A DNA stretch of 64,000 bases from Azospirillum brasilense (GCF_007827795.1 NZ_VITI01000001.1:310001-374000); one strand, 5' to 3'. Numbered from the stretch's first letter, positions 1-8,936 are shown. The notes: generated by a model from the letters alone, not told the origin. A program made the numbers and translations.

Positions 1-2
1 TC

Positions 3-701
<699 letters not shown>

Positions 702-710
702 ACTGTTGGC

Positions 711-736
711 GGGGGCCGGGCGACCGGTCCCCTCTT
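711..736. terminator. Hairpin between convergent trxB and doxX
   Basis: A 9-bp stem (GGGGGCCGG at 711-719, CCGGTCCCC at 724-732, with one G-T pair) and a GCGA loop is followed by TCTT. It sits in the 49-bp gap between two convergent genes, so it may stop transcripts from both sides. The T-tract is weak. Confidence 0.5.
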
Positions 737-750
737 ACCGCCCCGGTTGG

Positions 751-1206
751 TCAGCGCCGATGCATCATCCCGTCGACGCTGAACCGCCCGGCCCCGGCGG
801 CGATCAGCGCGAGGAAGCCGCCGATGATGGCGAGGTTCTTCATGAACTGGATGCGCTGCATCCCCTGGGCCTCCGGCGGATAGGTCCAGTAGCGGTGGGC
901 GATCAGCGTCGCCATGATGGTGAAAAGGACCAACGCCGCGGCGGCCAGCCGCGTCCAGGCCCCCAGCACCACGGCCAGCCCGCCGAAGCACTCCACCGCA
1001 CCGCCCAGCGCGGCCAGCAGCATCGGCATCGGCAGCCCCTGCCCCCCCAGACTTTCAGCGAAGCCGCCGAGATTCATCAGCTTGCCGAAGCCGCTTTCCA
1101 CGAAGATCGCTCCGATCAGAAGCCTTGCGGCCAGCAGCAGCGCGTCCTGCGCGCCCGTCGCCGCCCGGTCCGCTCCCCGCGTCCGGTCGAAATTGTAGGA
1201 GGCCAT
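751..1206 (-). CDS. DoxX family inner-membrane protein
   Basis: A 151-residue protein with about four hydrophobic segments, beginning MASYNFDR, containing the LIGAIFVESGFGKLMNLGGF motif typical of DoxX proteins and ending near RFSVDGMMHRR. The family consists of small quinone-associated or redox-stress membrane proteins of uncertain biochemical role, often near thioredoxin or sulfur-redox genes, which fits the trxB and dps neighbours. The start at 1206 was chosen because a GGGAGAGGGG ribosome site lies just before it. The frame stays open far upstream, but that extension reads through the dps terminator and a minisatellite and is not protein-like. The family call is good; the exact function is unknown. 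Confidence 0.85.
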   Translation of the reverse strand: MASYNFDRTRGADRAATGAQDALLLAARLLIGAIFVESGFGKLMNLGGFAESLGGQGLPMPMLLAALGGAVECFGGLAVVLGAWTRLAAAALVLFTIMATLIAHRYWTYPPEAQGMQRIQFMKNLAIIGGFLALIAAGAGRFSVDGMMHRR

Positions 1207-1255
1207 GGCCCCTCTCCCGCGTCCATCGGACATCCCAGGAGAACGCGCGCCGCCA

Positions 1256-1300
1256 CCCTGTTGTTTCGCCCCTTGTTGTTTTGTCCCCTGTTGTTTTGTC
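1256..1300. repeat. 15-bp minisatellite, three copies
   Basis: Three tandem near-identical units (CCCTGTTGTTTTGT-like on the plus strand) lie between the dps terminator and the doxX start. The period is 15, so the minus strand would read T/A-K-Q-Q-G three times in the doxX frame, although no start or ribosome site supports translation here. Confidence 0.7.
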
Positions 1301-1307
1301 TGGCCCC

Positions 1308-1343
1308 AAAAGGACGGGGCGCCGCCCCGAAGGACGGCGCCCC
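1308..1343 (-). terminator. Rho-independent terminator of dps
   Basis: On the minus strand a 9-bp GC stem (plus-strand GGGGCGCCG 1316-1324 with CGGCGCCCC 1335-1343) is followed by CCTTTT. It lies 30 bases after the dps stop and separates dps from doxX. Confidence 0.7.
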
Positions 1344-1373
1344 GTCGAATCGCAAGCCGCTGGGCGGTGCCGA

Positions 1374-1841
1374 CTACTCCAGCATGGAGCGCAGCATCCA
1401 GGCGGTCTTCTCGTGGATCTGCAGGCGCTGGGTCAGCAGGTCGGCGGTCGGCTGGTCGTTGGCCTCCTCGGCGGTCGGGAAGACCTTCCGGGCGGTGCGG
1501 GCGACGGCCTCGTGCCCCTCGACGAGCTGGCGCAGCATCTCCTGCGCGTTCGGAACGCCCTGCTCCTCCTTGATCGAGGCGAGCTTGGTGAACTGCGAGA
1601 AGCTGCCCGGCGCCGGATAGCCCAGCGCGCGGATGCGCTCCGCCACCTCGTCCAGGGCGGTCCACAGCTCCGTGTACTGGGTCATGAACATGGTGTGGAG
1701 CGTGTTGAACATCGGCCCCGTGACGTTCCAGTGGAAGGAATGCGTCTTCAGGTACAGGGCGAAGGTGTCGGCGAGCACGTTGTTCAGGCCTTCGGCGATG
1801 GCCTTGCGGTCGGCTTCCGCGATCCCGATGTCGATCTGCAT
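1374..1841 (-). CDS. dps: Dps ferritin-like DNA-protection protein
   Basis: 155 residues, the usual Dps length. Dps forms a 12-subunit shell that oxidises Fe2+ with peroxide, stores the iron and protects DNA. The inter-subunit ferroxidase signature is visible: H-S-F-H-W-N-V-T-G followed by the helix [11 protein letters not shown] and D-E-V-A-E-R-I. The N-terminus lacks a long lysine-rich tail, so DNA binding by the tail is doubtful. The start is supported by GGAGG about nine bases upstream. A perfect ICE palindrome for the iron regulator Irr lies 86 bases before the start, suggesting iron control. Its own terminator separates it from doxX. Confidence 0.95.
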   Translation of the reverse strand: MQIDIGIAEADRKAIAEGLNNVLADTFALYLKTHSFHWNVTGPMFNTLHTMFMTQYTELWTALDEVAERIRALGYPAPGSFSQFTKLASIKEEQGVPNAQEMLRQLVEGHEAVARTARKVFPTAEEANDQPTADLLTQRLQIHEKTAWMLRSMLE

Positions 1842-1926
1842 GGTTTCTCAATCCTCCGAGGGGTTGTCTTCCATTCTTGGCTGCAATCGAGGCTACGCCC
1901 CGCCGCAGCCCAGGTAAAGACCCTAC

Positions 1927-1943
1927 TTTAGAAAGTTTCTAAA
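1927..1943. promoter_or_regulatory. Iron control element (Irr box) upstream of dps
   Basis: The 17-base sequence TTTAGAA-AGT-TTCTAAA is an exact match to the alphaproteobacterial ICE consensus TTTAGAA-N3-TTCTAAA bound by Irr. It lies between the dps start (1841, transcribed away from it) and the stop of the Cache gene (2081), so dps is the only gene it can drive. Irr commonly represses iron-storage genes under low iron; that role here is inference. Confidence 0.8.
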
Positions 1944-2080
1944 AAGCAGCCCTGCGCAACCCGCATGCCCCGGCATGCCGTGAAGGCCACCCCGACAAGC
2001 TTGGCCGCGCCCGGTGTGGGTCAAGATGTGCGCCGCAACAGCATCCGTATCAAGCGTCCCGAAGGCCCGGCCCCGCGGTG

Positions 2081-2572
2081 TCAATGGTACAGGCCGACAT
2101 AGGCGACCAGATCCTGGCCCGGCACGCGCTTCACGAAGGTGGTTTTCGGCTCGATCCGGTTGCTGGCCGGGTTCAGCCAGCGATACTCCACCCAGCCCTC
2201 GCCCGCGTCCCGCGCCACCGACAGGATGTCGCGGACGATGTCGCGCCCGTCCGGGTCCTTCACGTTGATCACGCTGATCCCGACCCCGGCGGGCCGGGGC
2301 GGATAGACCTTCCACACCCCGGCGAAGTCGATGACCGTGACGTAGAGCGCGCCGTGCCGGAACTCCCCGTCGCGGTTGAACAGCGCCGCCGCCGTATCCA
2401 ATCCCTTGGCGGCGATCAGGTCCACCGCCTTCAGCGCAATGGCGCGGACCTGCTCCTGCTCCGGATTGCCCGGCTGGGCGTGGGCACCCGCGGGGAGAAC
2501 CATCGCGACCAGAAGGGCGGTCAGCGCAATCCATAAGACGCGGAGCGGCGACGTTCGGACGAAGATGCTCAT
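2081..2572 (-). CDS. Secreted single-Cache-domain protein
   Basis: 163 residues beginning MSIFVRTSPL, with a Sec signal peptide (hydrophobic segment WIALTALLVAMVLPAGAHA, cleavage likely after AHA). The mature part looks like a small Cache sensor domain: an ALKAVDLIAAKG helix, then F-N-R-D-G-E-F, Y-V-T-V-I-D and a closing V-A-Y-V-G-L-Y-H strand. Cache domains bind small ligands and are usually fused to chemoreceptors or kinases; here the domain stands alone in the periplasm, so it may be a soluble binding protein. The start at 2572 gives the signal peptide; longer in-frame starts read into low-quality sequence. The ligand is unknown. Confidence 0.75.
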   Translation of the reverse strand: MSIFVRTSPLRVLWIALTALLVAMVLPAGAHAQPGNPEQEQVRAIALKAVDLIAAKGLDTAAALFNRDGEFRHGALYVTVIDFAGVWKVYPPRPAGVGISVINVKDPDGRDIVRDILSVARDAGEGWVEYRWLNPASNRIEPKTTFVKRVPGQDLVAYVGLYH

Positions 2573-2829
2573 GGCAAATCTCACGGCAAATCCCCGGACC
2601 GGCCAATGCGGAAGCGAGACGCGGAAAGGGGCGCCGATCGGTTCGCCCACTGTCGAAAGAAAGTCGGCCTCCGGCAATCCGCAATCCTGCGGCCTATTGC
2701 CGCAAAGTTCCGCACACGCCACACTGTTCCCAGCGTCCGGAACCATGAAGGCCCGCCCAGCCTCCGCCGACCCCTCGGCCCCATCCAACGGAGCGCGCCG
2801 GCCCGGACCGCATTTGGGAGGAGCATCGC

Positions 2830-3753
2830 ATGCGCATCGCAATCATGGGGGCGGGCGCGGTCGGCGGCTATTTCGGCGCGCGCCTCGCGGCGACCCGCGG
2901 AGCTGAGGTGCATTTCATCGCGCGCGGTGCGCATCTGGAGGCCATCCGCCGCGACGGCCTGCGCATCGAGAGCCAAGCCGCCCCCCTGCACCTGACCGAC
3001 GTCCGCGCGACCGACGACCCGGCTGAGATCGGGCCGGTCGATCTCGTGCTGTTCGCCGTCAAGCTGTGGGACACCGACCGCGCGGCGGAGGCCTGCCGTC
3101 CCCTGGTGAAACCCGGCACCGTGGTGGTCACCGTGCAGAACGGGGTCACCGGCCTGGACACGCTGTGCCAGATCCTCGGGCGGGAGCATGTGGCGGGCGG
3201 CGTCGCCCACATCGGCGCCACCATCGCCGCCCCCGGCGTGATCCGCCACACCGGGACGCTGGCCCGCCTGACCTACGGGGAGCTGGACGGGCGCCCCTCC
3301 CCCCGGCTGACCGCCTTCCACGCGCTGGCCGAGGCGGCCGGGTTCGAGGCGGTGCTGTCCGCGGCGATCCTGCGCGCGCAGTGGGAGAAGTTCGCTTTCC
3401 TGGCCCCCTTCAGCGGCGTCACCGCCCTGACCCGCCAGCCCGCCGGGGTGATCCGCCGCGTTCCGGAAAGCCGCGCCCTGTTCCTCGACGCGGTGGCCGA
3501 GGTCGCCCGGCTGGCCCGCGCCCGCGAGGTGGATCTGGGCACCGGCATCGTCGCCCGCGTCGAAACCCTGCTCGACGGCCTGCCCCCCGCCATGACCTCG
3601 TCCATGCTGAACGACCTGACGCGGGGCGGGCGGCTGGAACTGCCCTGGCTGTCCGGGGCGGTGGTGCAACTGGGGTCGGAGCTGGGGGTGCCGACGCCCG
3701 TCCACCGGGTGGTCGCGGCGGCCCTGGCGCCCTACGCCGACGGACCGCCTTGA
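2830..3753 (+). CDS. panE: 2-dehydropantoate 2-reductase family protein (ApbA/PanE)
   Basis: 307 residues. The N-terminal Rossmann motif is GAGAVGGYFGARLA (GxGxxG, residues about 7-20), followed by F-A-V-K-L-W-D and V-Q-N-G-V, both typical of ketopantoate reductases that use NADPH to reduce ketopantoate to pantoate for coenzyme A. The C-terminal helical domain begins after Q-W-E-K-F, where the conserved lysine lies, and contains S-S-M-L-N-D matching the family's SSMxxD motif. GGAGG ten bases upstream supports the start. A strong terminator follows, so it is a single-gene unit. Paralogues of this family act on other 2-keto acids, so the exact substrate is not certain. Confidence 0.88.
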   Translation: MRIAIMGAGAVGGYFGARLAATRGAEVHFIARGAHLEAIRRDGLRIESQAAPLHLTDVRATDDPAEIGPVDLVLFAVKLWDTDRAAEACRPLVKPGTVVVTVQNGVTGLDTLCQILGREHVAGGVAHIGATIAAPGVIRHTGTLARLTYGELDGRPSPRLTAFHALAEAAGFEAVLSAAILRAQWEKFAFLAPFSGVTALTRQPAGVIRRVPESRALFLDAVAEVARLARAREVDLGTGIVARVETLLDGLPPAMTSSMLNDLTRGGRLELPWLSGAVVQLGSELGVPTPVHRVVAAALAPYADGPP

Positions 3754-3771
3754 GGAAGGACACCCCGACCG

Positions 3772-3803
3772 GGGGCGGCGTGACGTCATGCCGCCCCTTT
3801 TTT
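3772..3803 (+). terminator. Rho-independent terminator after panE
   Basis: GGGGCGGC (3772-3779) pairs with GCCGCCCC (3790-3797), followed by six T. The loop contains the palindrome TGACGTCA. Confidence 0.85.
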
Positions 3804-4000
3804 CCATCGACAGGTCCCCCGCCGCGGGTGGACCATAACGTTGAAAAGGCACTGTTTTTAAAGCACCGGACCAGTCCGGCACCCTGTCAGGGCCACGCGC
3901 GCCGCCGGTGATTCCGGCCACGGCGTCCCACCCGGCCCACCCAGGCCACCCGGCGTTCCGGCCAATGCCCACACGGGAAGACGCCATACGGGAGGTGTGC

Positions 4001-6040
4001 ATGCCCCATACTCAGATCCAGACGGCCCGCTGCGCTGCGCTGGTCGGCCCCTATCTCAGCGGCAAGACATCGCTTCTGGAAAGCCTGTTGTCCGCCACGG
4101 GGGCGACCACGCGCAAGGGCAGCGTCCGCGACGGCAACGCGGTCGGCGACAGCTCCCCCGAGGCCAAGGCCCGGCAGATGAGCGTCGAGGTCAACGTCGC
4201 CTCCTTCGAGTTCCTGGGCGAACGCTGGAGCGTGCTCGACTGCCCCGGCTCGGTGGAACTGGCCTGCGAGACGCAGAGCGCCCTGATGGTGGCCGACGTC
4301 GCGGTGATCGTGGCCGAGGCCGCGCCGGAGAAGGCCGTGCTGCTCGCCCCCCTGTTCAAGTTCCTCGACGACAACCGAATCCCCCACCTGCTGTTCATCA
4401 ACAAGGTGGACAGCCTGGGCGACCTGCGGGTGCGCGACGTGGTGCAGGCCTATCAGGCGGTGTCGGCGCGCAAGCTGGTGCTGCGCGAGGTGCCGATCCG
4501 CGAGGGCGGGAAGATCACCGGCTTCGTCGATCTGGTCAGCGAGCGCGCCTGGCACTTCAACCCGCACAAGCCGTCCAACCTCGTCCAGATCCCCGACAGC
4601 CTGAAGGACCGCGAGCACGAGGCCCGGCAGGAGATGCTGGAGGCGGTGGCCGACTATGACGACGCCCTGCTGGAAAAGCTGCTGGAGGACGTCGCCCCCG
4701 ACACGCAGGAGGTCTATGACCGGCTGGCCAGCGAGCTGGCCGACGACCTGATCGTCCCGGTCTTCTTCGGCTCGGCGGAGAACGACAACGGCATCCGCCG
4801 CCTGCTGAAGGCGCTGCGCCACGAGGGGCCGGACGTCGCCACCTCGGCGGAGCGCGCCGACATCCCCGCCGATGCGACGGTGGCCGCCCAGGTCTTCAAG
4901 ACGCTGAACGGCTCCCACGCCGGCAAGATCAGCCTCGCGCGGGTCTGGCGGGGCACGGTCAACGACGGCATGACGCTGGGCGGGGAGCGGGTGTCCGGCG
5001 TCTTCCGCATGATGGGCCACAACCAGGAAAAGCTGTCCCAGGCGGCGGCCGGCGAGGTGGTGGCGCTCGGCCGGCTGGACAAGGCGGCGACCGGCGACCT
5101 GCTGACCGACAAGGGCAACGCCGGCCGCTCGGCGCTGTGGCCGGAGCTGCCGCCGCCCGTCTTCGGCCTCGCCCTGCACGCCCAGAACCGCAACGACGAG
5201 GTGAAGCTGACCGCCGCCATCCAGAAGCTGGTCGAGGAGGACCCGTCCCTGCGTCTGGACCAGTCCACTGACACCGGCGAGCTGGTGCTGTGGGGCCAGG
5301 GCGACATCCATCTCCAGATTGCCATGGACCGGCTGCGCAACAAGTTCAACGTCTCGGTCAAGGGCGCGCCGCCGCAGGTGCCCTACCGCGAGTCGATCCG
5401 CAAGGGCACGTCCCACCACGCCCGCTACAAGCGGCAGACCGGCGGCCACGGCCAGTTCGCCGACATCCATGTCGAGGTCAAGCCGCTGCCCCGTGGCGCC
5501 GGTTTCCAGTTCGAGGACGGCATCGTCGGCGGCGTCGTGCCGCGCCAGTTCATCCCGGCGGTGGAGAACGGCGTGCGCGACTATGCGGTGCGCGGGCCGC
5601 TGGGCTTCCCCGTGGTGGATTTCGCGGTGAAGCTGACCGGCGGGCAGTTCCACGCCGTGGACAGTTCCGAGATGGCCTTCAAGACGGTGGCGCGGCAGGC
5701 GATGACCGAGGCGCTTCCGGCCTGCGAGCCGGTGCTGCTGGAGCCGATCCTGACCGTCTCCATCGCCGTGCCCAGCGACTTCACCTCGAAGGTGCAGCGG
5801 CTGGTCAGCGGCCGGCGCGGGCAGATCCTCGGCTACGACGCGCGCCCCGGCTGGCAGGGCTGGGACGAGGTGAAGGCCTATCTGCCACAGGCCGAAATAC
5901 ACGACCTGATCGTCGAGCTGCGCTCCCTCTCGCTCGGCGTCGGCACCTTCACCTGGAGCTTCGAGCGCCTGCAGGAGTTGACCGGCAAGGCCGCCGACAA
6001 GGCGGTGGAGATCCGCAAGGAGACGCTGGCGGCGCAATAG
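4001..6040 (+). CDS. Elongation factor G-like GTPase paralogue
   Basis: 679 residues with EF-G domain order. The P-loop is GPYLSGKT (residues 16-23) and the G4 motif N-K-V-D is near 134-137. The G3 motif reads D-C-P-G-S near residue 80 instead of D-T-P-G-H, so the histidine that activates water in EF-G, EF-Tu and LepA is missing. The C-terminal half keeps EF-G-like stretches (Y-K-R-Q-T-G-G-H-G-Q-F-A). Known EF-G-like paralogues of this type exist beside the true fusA; ribosome binding is likely, but translocation activity is doubtful. ATG 4001 is preferred because GGAGGT precedes it; upstream in-frame starts lack a ribosome site. It is monocistronic, with a terminator on each side. Confidence 0.85.
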   Translation: MPHTQIQTARCAALVGPYLSGKTSLLESLLSATGATTRKGSVRDGNAVGDSSPEAKARQMSVEVNVASFEFLGERWSVLDCPGSVELACETQSALMVADVAVIVAEAAPEKAVLLAPLFKFLDDNRIPHLLFINKVDSLGDLRVRDVVQAYQAVSARKLVLREVPIREGGKITGFVDLVSERAWHFNPHKPSNLVQIPDSLKDREHEARQEMLEAVADYDDALLEKLLEDVAPDTQEVYDRLASELADDLIVPVFFGSAENDNGIRRLLKALRHEGPDVATSAERADIPADATVAAQVFKTLNGSHAGKISLARVWRGTVNDGMTLGGERVSGVFRMMGHNQEKLSQAAAGEVVALGRLDKAATGDLLTDKGNAGRSALWPELPPPVFGLALHAQNRNDEVKLTAAIQKLVEEDPSLRLDQSTDTGELVLWGQGDIHLQIAMDRLRNKFNVSVKGAPPQVPYRESIRKGTSHHARYKRQTGGHGQFADIHVEVKPLPRGAGFQFEDGIVGGVVPRQFIPAVENGVRDYAVRGPLGFPVVDFAVKLTGGQFHAVDSSEMAFKTVARQAMTEALPACEPVLLEPILTVSIAVPSDFTSKVQRLVSGRRGQILGYDARPGWQGWDEVKAYLPQAEIHDLIVELRSLSLGVGTFTWSFERLQELTGKAADKAVEIRKETLAAQ

Positions 6041-6060
6041 CCTCCCGCAAGACGGTGGGC

Positions 6061-6090
6061 GGGGCCGGGGCGCATCCCCGGCCCCTTTTT
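6061..6090 (+). terminator. Rho-independent terminator after the EF-G-like gene
   Basis: A perfect 10-bp stem (GGGGCCGGGG, CCCCGGCCCC) with a five-base loop is followed by five T. Confidence 0.92.
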
Positions 6091-6289
6091 ATGGCCGGAC
6101 GGCGGCCGGCGGTCGGTCGGCCGCAAGAGGGAAAAAGTAAATCAGCCCAGCAATAAATCAGTGAGCCAAACAATAGGTAAGTTTCTCATAACCCGTCATG
6201 TGACGAGGGCAAGCGAGCGATGCATCGATTGCGCTTCTGGTATTAGGTATACCAGGTTATATTGTCTTCATCGAACGACGGAGATGATC

Positions 6290-6418
6290 ATGACCTACGC
6301 GACCGTAACCCATCTTCACGCCAACCAGAACGGCACGAAGGGTTCGACTTTCCTTCAGGCGTTCAAGTCCTTCATGGAAGCCTGGTGCGAGAAGTCCCGT
6401 CTGTACGGCGTCCTGTGA
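6290..6418 (+). CDS. Orphan 42-residue protein
   Basis: A short reading frame beginning MTYATVTHLHANQNG and ending E-K-S-R-L-Y-G-V-L. GGAG at 6280-6283 is six bases before this ATG; an in-frame ATG at 6284 abuts the GGAG and is less likely. A good Rho-independent terminator starts 41 bases after the stop, so the unit looks like a genuine single small gene. No signal peptide or membrane segment is seen; the middle T-F-L-Q-A-F-K-S-F-M-E-A-W could be an amphipathic helix. The upstream 200 bases are AT-richer than the surroundings and may hold the promoter. I do not recognise the family. Confidence 0.6.
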   Translation: MTYATVTHLHANQNGTKGSTFLQAFKSFMEAWCEKSRLYGVL

Positions 6419-6458
6419 GCATGACTTGCGGACAGCCGGACAACACCGGACGACGAAG

Positions 6459-6485
6459 GGGCCGCGATCCAGTCGCGGCCCTTTC
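6459..6485 (+). terminator. Rho-independent terminator of the small gene
   Basis: GGGCCGCGA (6459-6467) pairs with TCGCGGCCC (6473-6481), followed by TTTCT. Confidence 0.85.
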
Positions 6486-6551
6486 TGATTCAGGCGTCGT
6501 CTAAATCAGAGCGTTTTTTGACTTTCGGCACCGCCACGCCGGTTGACGGGA

Positions 6552-6767
6552 TCAGTCCGACGTTTCCGCCGCGATCCACAGGTGACGGCGGGTCCCGCGC
6601 GGGGGCCGGTTCATGTTCGCCGGACGCCCCCAGGGTCGCACGGGAACGAGAAGGGCGCTTGGGTCCCGGTGGCTTTCCCACACCGCGGTCAACAGAGATG
6701 CGACACCGGTCGCGGCGAAGGTGGCGAGGCACAGCGCCACGGCGAGTGTGATCGGTTCCAGAACCAT
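6552..6767 (-). CDS. Small single-span membrane protein
   Basis: 71 residues beginning MVLEPITLAVALCL. One hydrophobic segment (about residues 6-28, P-I-T-L-A-V-A-L through S-L-L-T-A-V-W) is followed by a basic, proline-rich tail. GGGAG five bases before the ATG supports translation. It faces the 42-residue gene convergently across the terminator. I do not recognise the family; it could be a small stress-induced membrane protein, but nothing in the sequence says so. Confidence 0.5.
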   Translation of the reverse strand: MVLEPITLAVALCLATFAATGVASLLTAVWESHRDPSALLVPVRPWGRPANMNRPPRGTRRHLWIAAETSD

Positions 6768-7532
6768 GGAAACTCCCGCACATACGGTTCGGCGCGCCGG
6801 CTTCGGGCCGCGCAATTCTTTGAGGCAACACCTCAACAACAGGCTTGCCGGTGCGCGTTGCACGGATTCCCGCTCGCCTTGCCCTTCAGCATAGCTGTGT
6901 TCAGTTCCCCAGGACCCCCGCTTTTTTCACAGGGCGGCAAACCACAGGAATCGGCGCGGTTTTGTCCCGCTGAGCAGCGCTGTTTTAAAATTCGTACATT
7001 TCAGGGATTAAAAGCCTAGCTGATGCGTCTCCGGCACCTCTGCTGGCGTTGCTTTCGGCAAATTTCCCCGTCAATTTTCATCCCTCATAATATGATTATT
7101 TTTAAATGCTCCATAATACCGGAACGCGAAAAGGCTGCCCCTGAATCAACAGGGACAGCCTTTGGGGAGGCGACGCAGCGTGCGGCCCAAGCTTGCTGAG
7201 TCTACCGGCATATGGATGCATCACTTATCCTGCGCAACCGGTCGATTCGATCATGAATTTATTGTCATGATTCACGCATTGATCATAGCCGATATGGGTA
7301 ATGGCGGTTTTAGTCCCGAGTTTCGGTTTTTTTTCTGAGTCTGAAAAACGCTCGTCCCAACCAGATTTTTTTTCCTACGCCCCGCTGATATTTGGCATAC
7401 CAAACTATGGCATGCGGGAAACCAGCCCCTGCAAGAGAGCACGGATCAGGAAAGGAGCCGGACGGAACCGGGCCGATCAATCCTCGAACGGCCCGATGCC
7501 AATCGACAGGCCAATCCTAGGGAGGAACGGGA
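6768..7532. other. Long intergenic region before the Nramp-like gene
   Basis: 765 bases without a convincing protein gene, notably AT-richer than the rest (for example 7060-7120 and 7240-7410). It contains a strong hairpin at 7131-7162 and, nearer the Nramp gene, TTTGG-N4-CCAAA at 7391-7404 with TGGCAT repeated at 7393 and 7408, a possible operator. Two TCATGA copies lie near 7251 and 7265. A small RNA ending at the hairpin is possible. Confidence 0.5.
7131..7162. terminator. Strong hairpin, possible bidirectional terminator
   Basis: AAGGCTGCCCCTG pairs with CAGGGACAGCCTT (one C-A mismatch), with a six-base loop AATCAA. Plus strand ends in TTT and minus strand in TTTT. No protein gene ends nearby on either strand. 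Confidence 0.6.
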
Positions 7533-8936
7533 ATGAGCGTCAGTTCGACGAACAGCGCGGCCATCGACGCCGATGGCCTCTATGGCGGCACCGCCGCGGA
7601 CGGAAGCACCAAGAAGGTCATCCGGCTGGATGCCCCCGGCACCGGTTTCATGGACACCTGGAAGGCCATGGGTCCCGGCATCGCCGCGGCGATGACCGGC
7701 ATCGGCGCCAGCCACATCATGCACGCGCCGACCGCCGGGGCGCTGTACGGCTACGACCTGCTGTGGGTGATCCTGGCCGCCTACATCATCAAATACTGCG
7801 CCTTCGAATTCGCCCACCGCTACACGATGGTGAAGGGCGAATCCATCATCAACGCCTACCACCGCGTCGGCACCTGGCCGCTGTGGTTCATGATCTTCCA
7901 GGGCTTCGCCAACACCGTGGGCATCGCCGGCCGCGCGCTCGGCTGCGCGGCGCTGATGTGGGCGGCCTTCCCCTTCATGTCGATGCAGCTCTGGGCGGTC
8001 GCCATCCTGCTCCTGACCGTCGGCATCCTGTGGATGGGCAGCTACAAGGCGGTCGAGGGCATCTGCAAGATCCTCATCATCGTCTTCGCCGTGTCCTGCT
8101 TCGTGGCCTTCGCGCTCCAGGCCCCGCCGCCGGGCGAGTATCTGTCGCGCCTGCTGCCGACCCTGCCGCCGATCGGTTCGATGATGTTGTTCGGCGCCAT
8201 GTTCGGCTATTTCCCGACCACGCTGGAAGTCGCGCCCATGCAGTCGAACTGGGCCGTCGACAAGAAGGCCGGCATGGTCAAGGTCAACGAGATGCGGGCC
8301 CAGGGGCACACCGTGCACATGGACCCGAACTACATGAAGAACAGCCTGATCCTGTTCAAGCGCGACATGAACATCAGCTACATCATCTCGATGCTGTCGG
8401 GCATGATCTTCCTGATCGTCGGCGCCGTGGTGCTGCACCCACAAGGGCTGGTGCCCAAGGGCTCGGAGATGGGCGTGACCATCGCCAGCATCTACACCGA
8501 CACCTTCGGCGCGTGGATCTTCCCGGTCATCATCGCCGGCGGCGTGGCCGCCCTGTTCTCCACCGTCTTCACCTACTTCGACGGTCAGGCCCGCCTGTTC
8601 GAGGAATGCGTGGTCCGTCTGAAGCGCGACTGGGACACCGCGGCGATACGCAAACTGCTCTACCGCGGCATGCAGGTGACGTGGCTGATCGCCGGCATCG
8701 CGGTGGTCTACGGCCTGCCGGAGCCGATCTTCGTGGTCCAGCTCGCCTCAGTCATGGCCCTGGTCTTCTCGCCGGTCCTGTTCTGGCTGACCATCAAGGC
8801 GGTCAAGGACAACTTCACCAGCGATTTCGAGCGCGATCTGCTGCCGAGCAAGCTCCAGTTCGCCTGGGCTTGGGGCGGAACGATCAGCTTGGTCGGCTTG
8901 ACGCTCTACGTCCTCATCACGAAATTCTTCATGTGA
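7533..8936 (+). CDS. Nramp-related membrane transporter with atypical metal site
   Basis: 467 residues with about eleven membrane spans. The start of the first span (K-A-M-G-P-G-I-A-A-A-M-T-G-I-G) and G-Y-D-L-L-W-V-I-L are Nramp-like. Canonical Nramp transporters carry D-P-G-N in helix 1 and M-P-H in helix 6 as the metal ligands. Here helix 1 reads G-A-S-H-I-M-H-A-P and the helix-6 region reads E-V-A-P-M-Q-S-N, so both sites differ. It may be an Nramp outgroup member with another substrate. GGGAGG precedes the ATG. A 765-base regulatory region lies upstream; nhaA follows 169 bases later in the same direction but is probably separate. Confidence 0.75.
   Translation: MSVSSTNSAAIDADGLYGGTAADGSTKKVIRLDAPGTGFMDTWKAMGPGIAAAMTGIGASHIMHAPTAGALYGYDLLWVILAAYIIKYCAFEFAHRYTMVKGESIINAYHRVGTWPLWFMIFQGFANTVGIAGRALGCAALMWAAFPFMSMQLWAVAILLLTVGILWMGSYKAVEGICKILIIVFAVSCFVAFALQAPPPGEYLSRLLPTLPPIGSMMLFGAMFGYFPTTLEVAPMQSNWAVDKKAGMVKVNEMRAQGHTVHMDPNYMKNSLILFKRDMNISYIISMLSGMIFLIVGAVVLHPQGLVPKGSEMGVTIASIYTDTFGAWIFPVIIAGGVAALFSTVFTYFDGQARLFEECVVRLKRDWDTAAIRKLLYRGMQVTWLIAGIAVVYGLPEPIFVVQLASVMALVFSPVLFWLTIKAVKDNFTSDFERDLLPSKLQFAWAWGGTISLVGLTLYVLITKFFM

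Noticed and set aside
3887-6037. A 716-codon open frame on the minus strand across the EF-G-like gene
   Set aside because: It mirrors the high-GC third-position bias of the plus-strand gene; its product is low-complexity with no domain, and the plus-strand frame has clear EF-G motifs.
7201-7532. Fur or Mur box upstream of the Nramp-like gene
   Set aside because: No good 19-base palindrome was found; only a short TTTGG-N4-CCAAA inverted repeat, which does not match either consensus.
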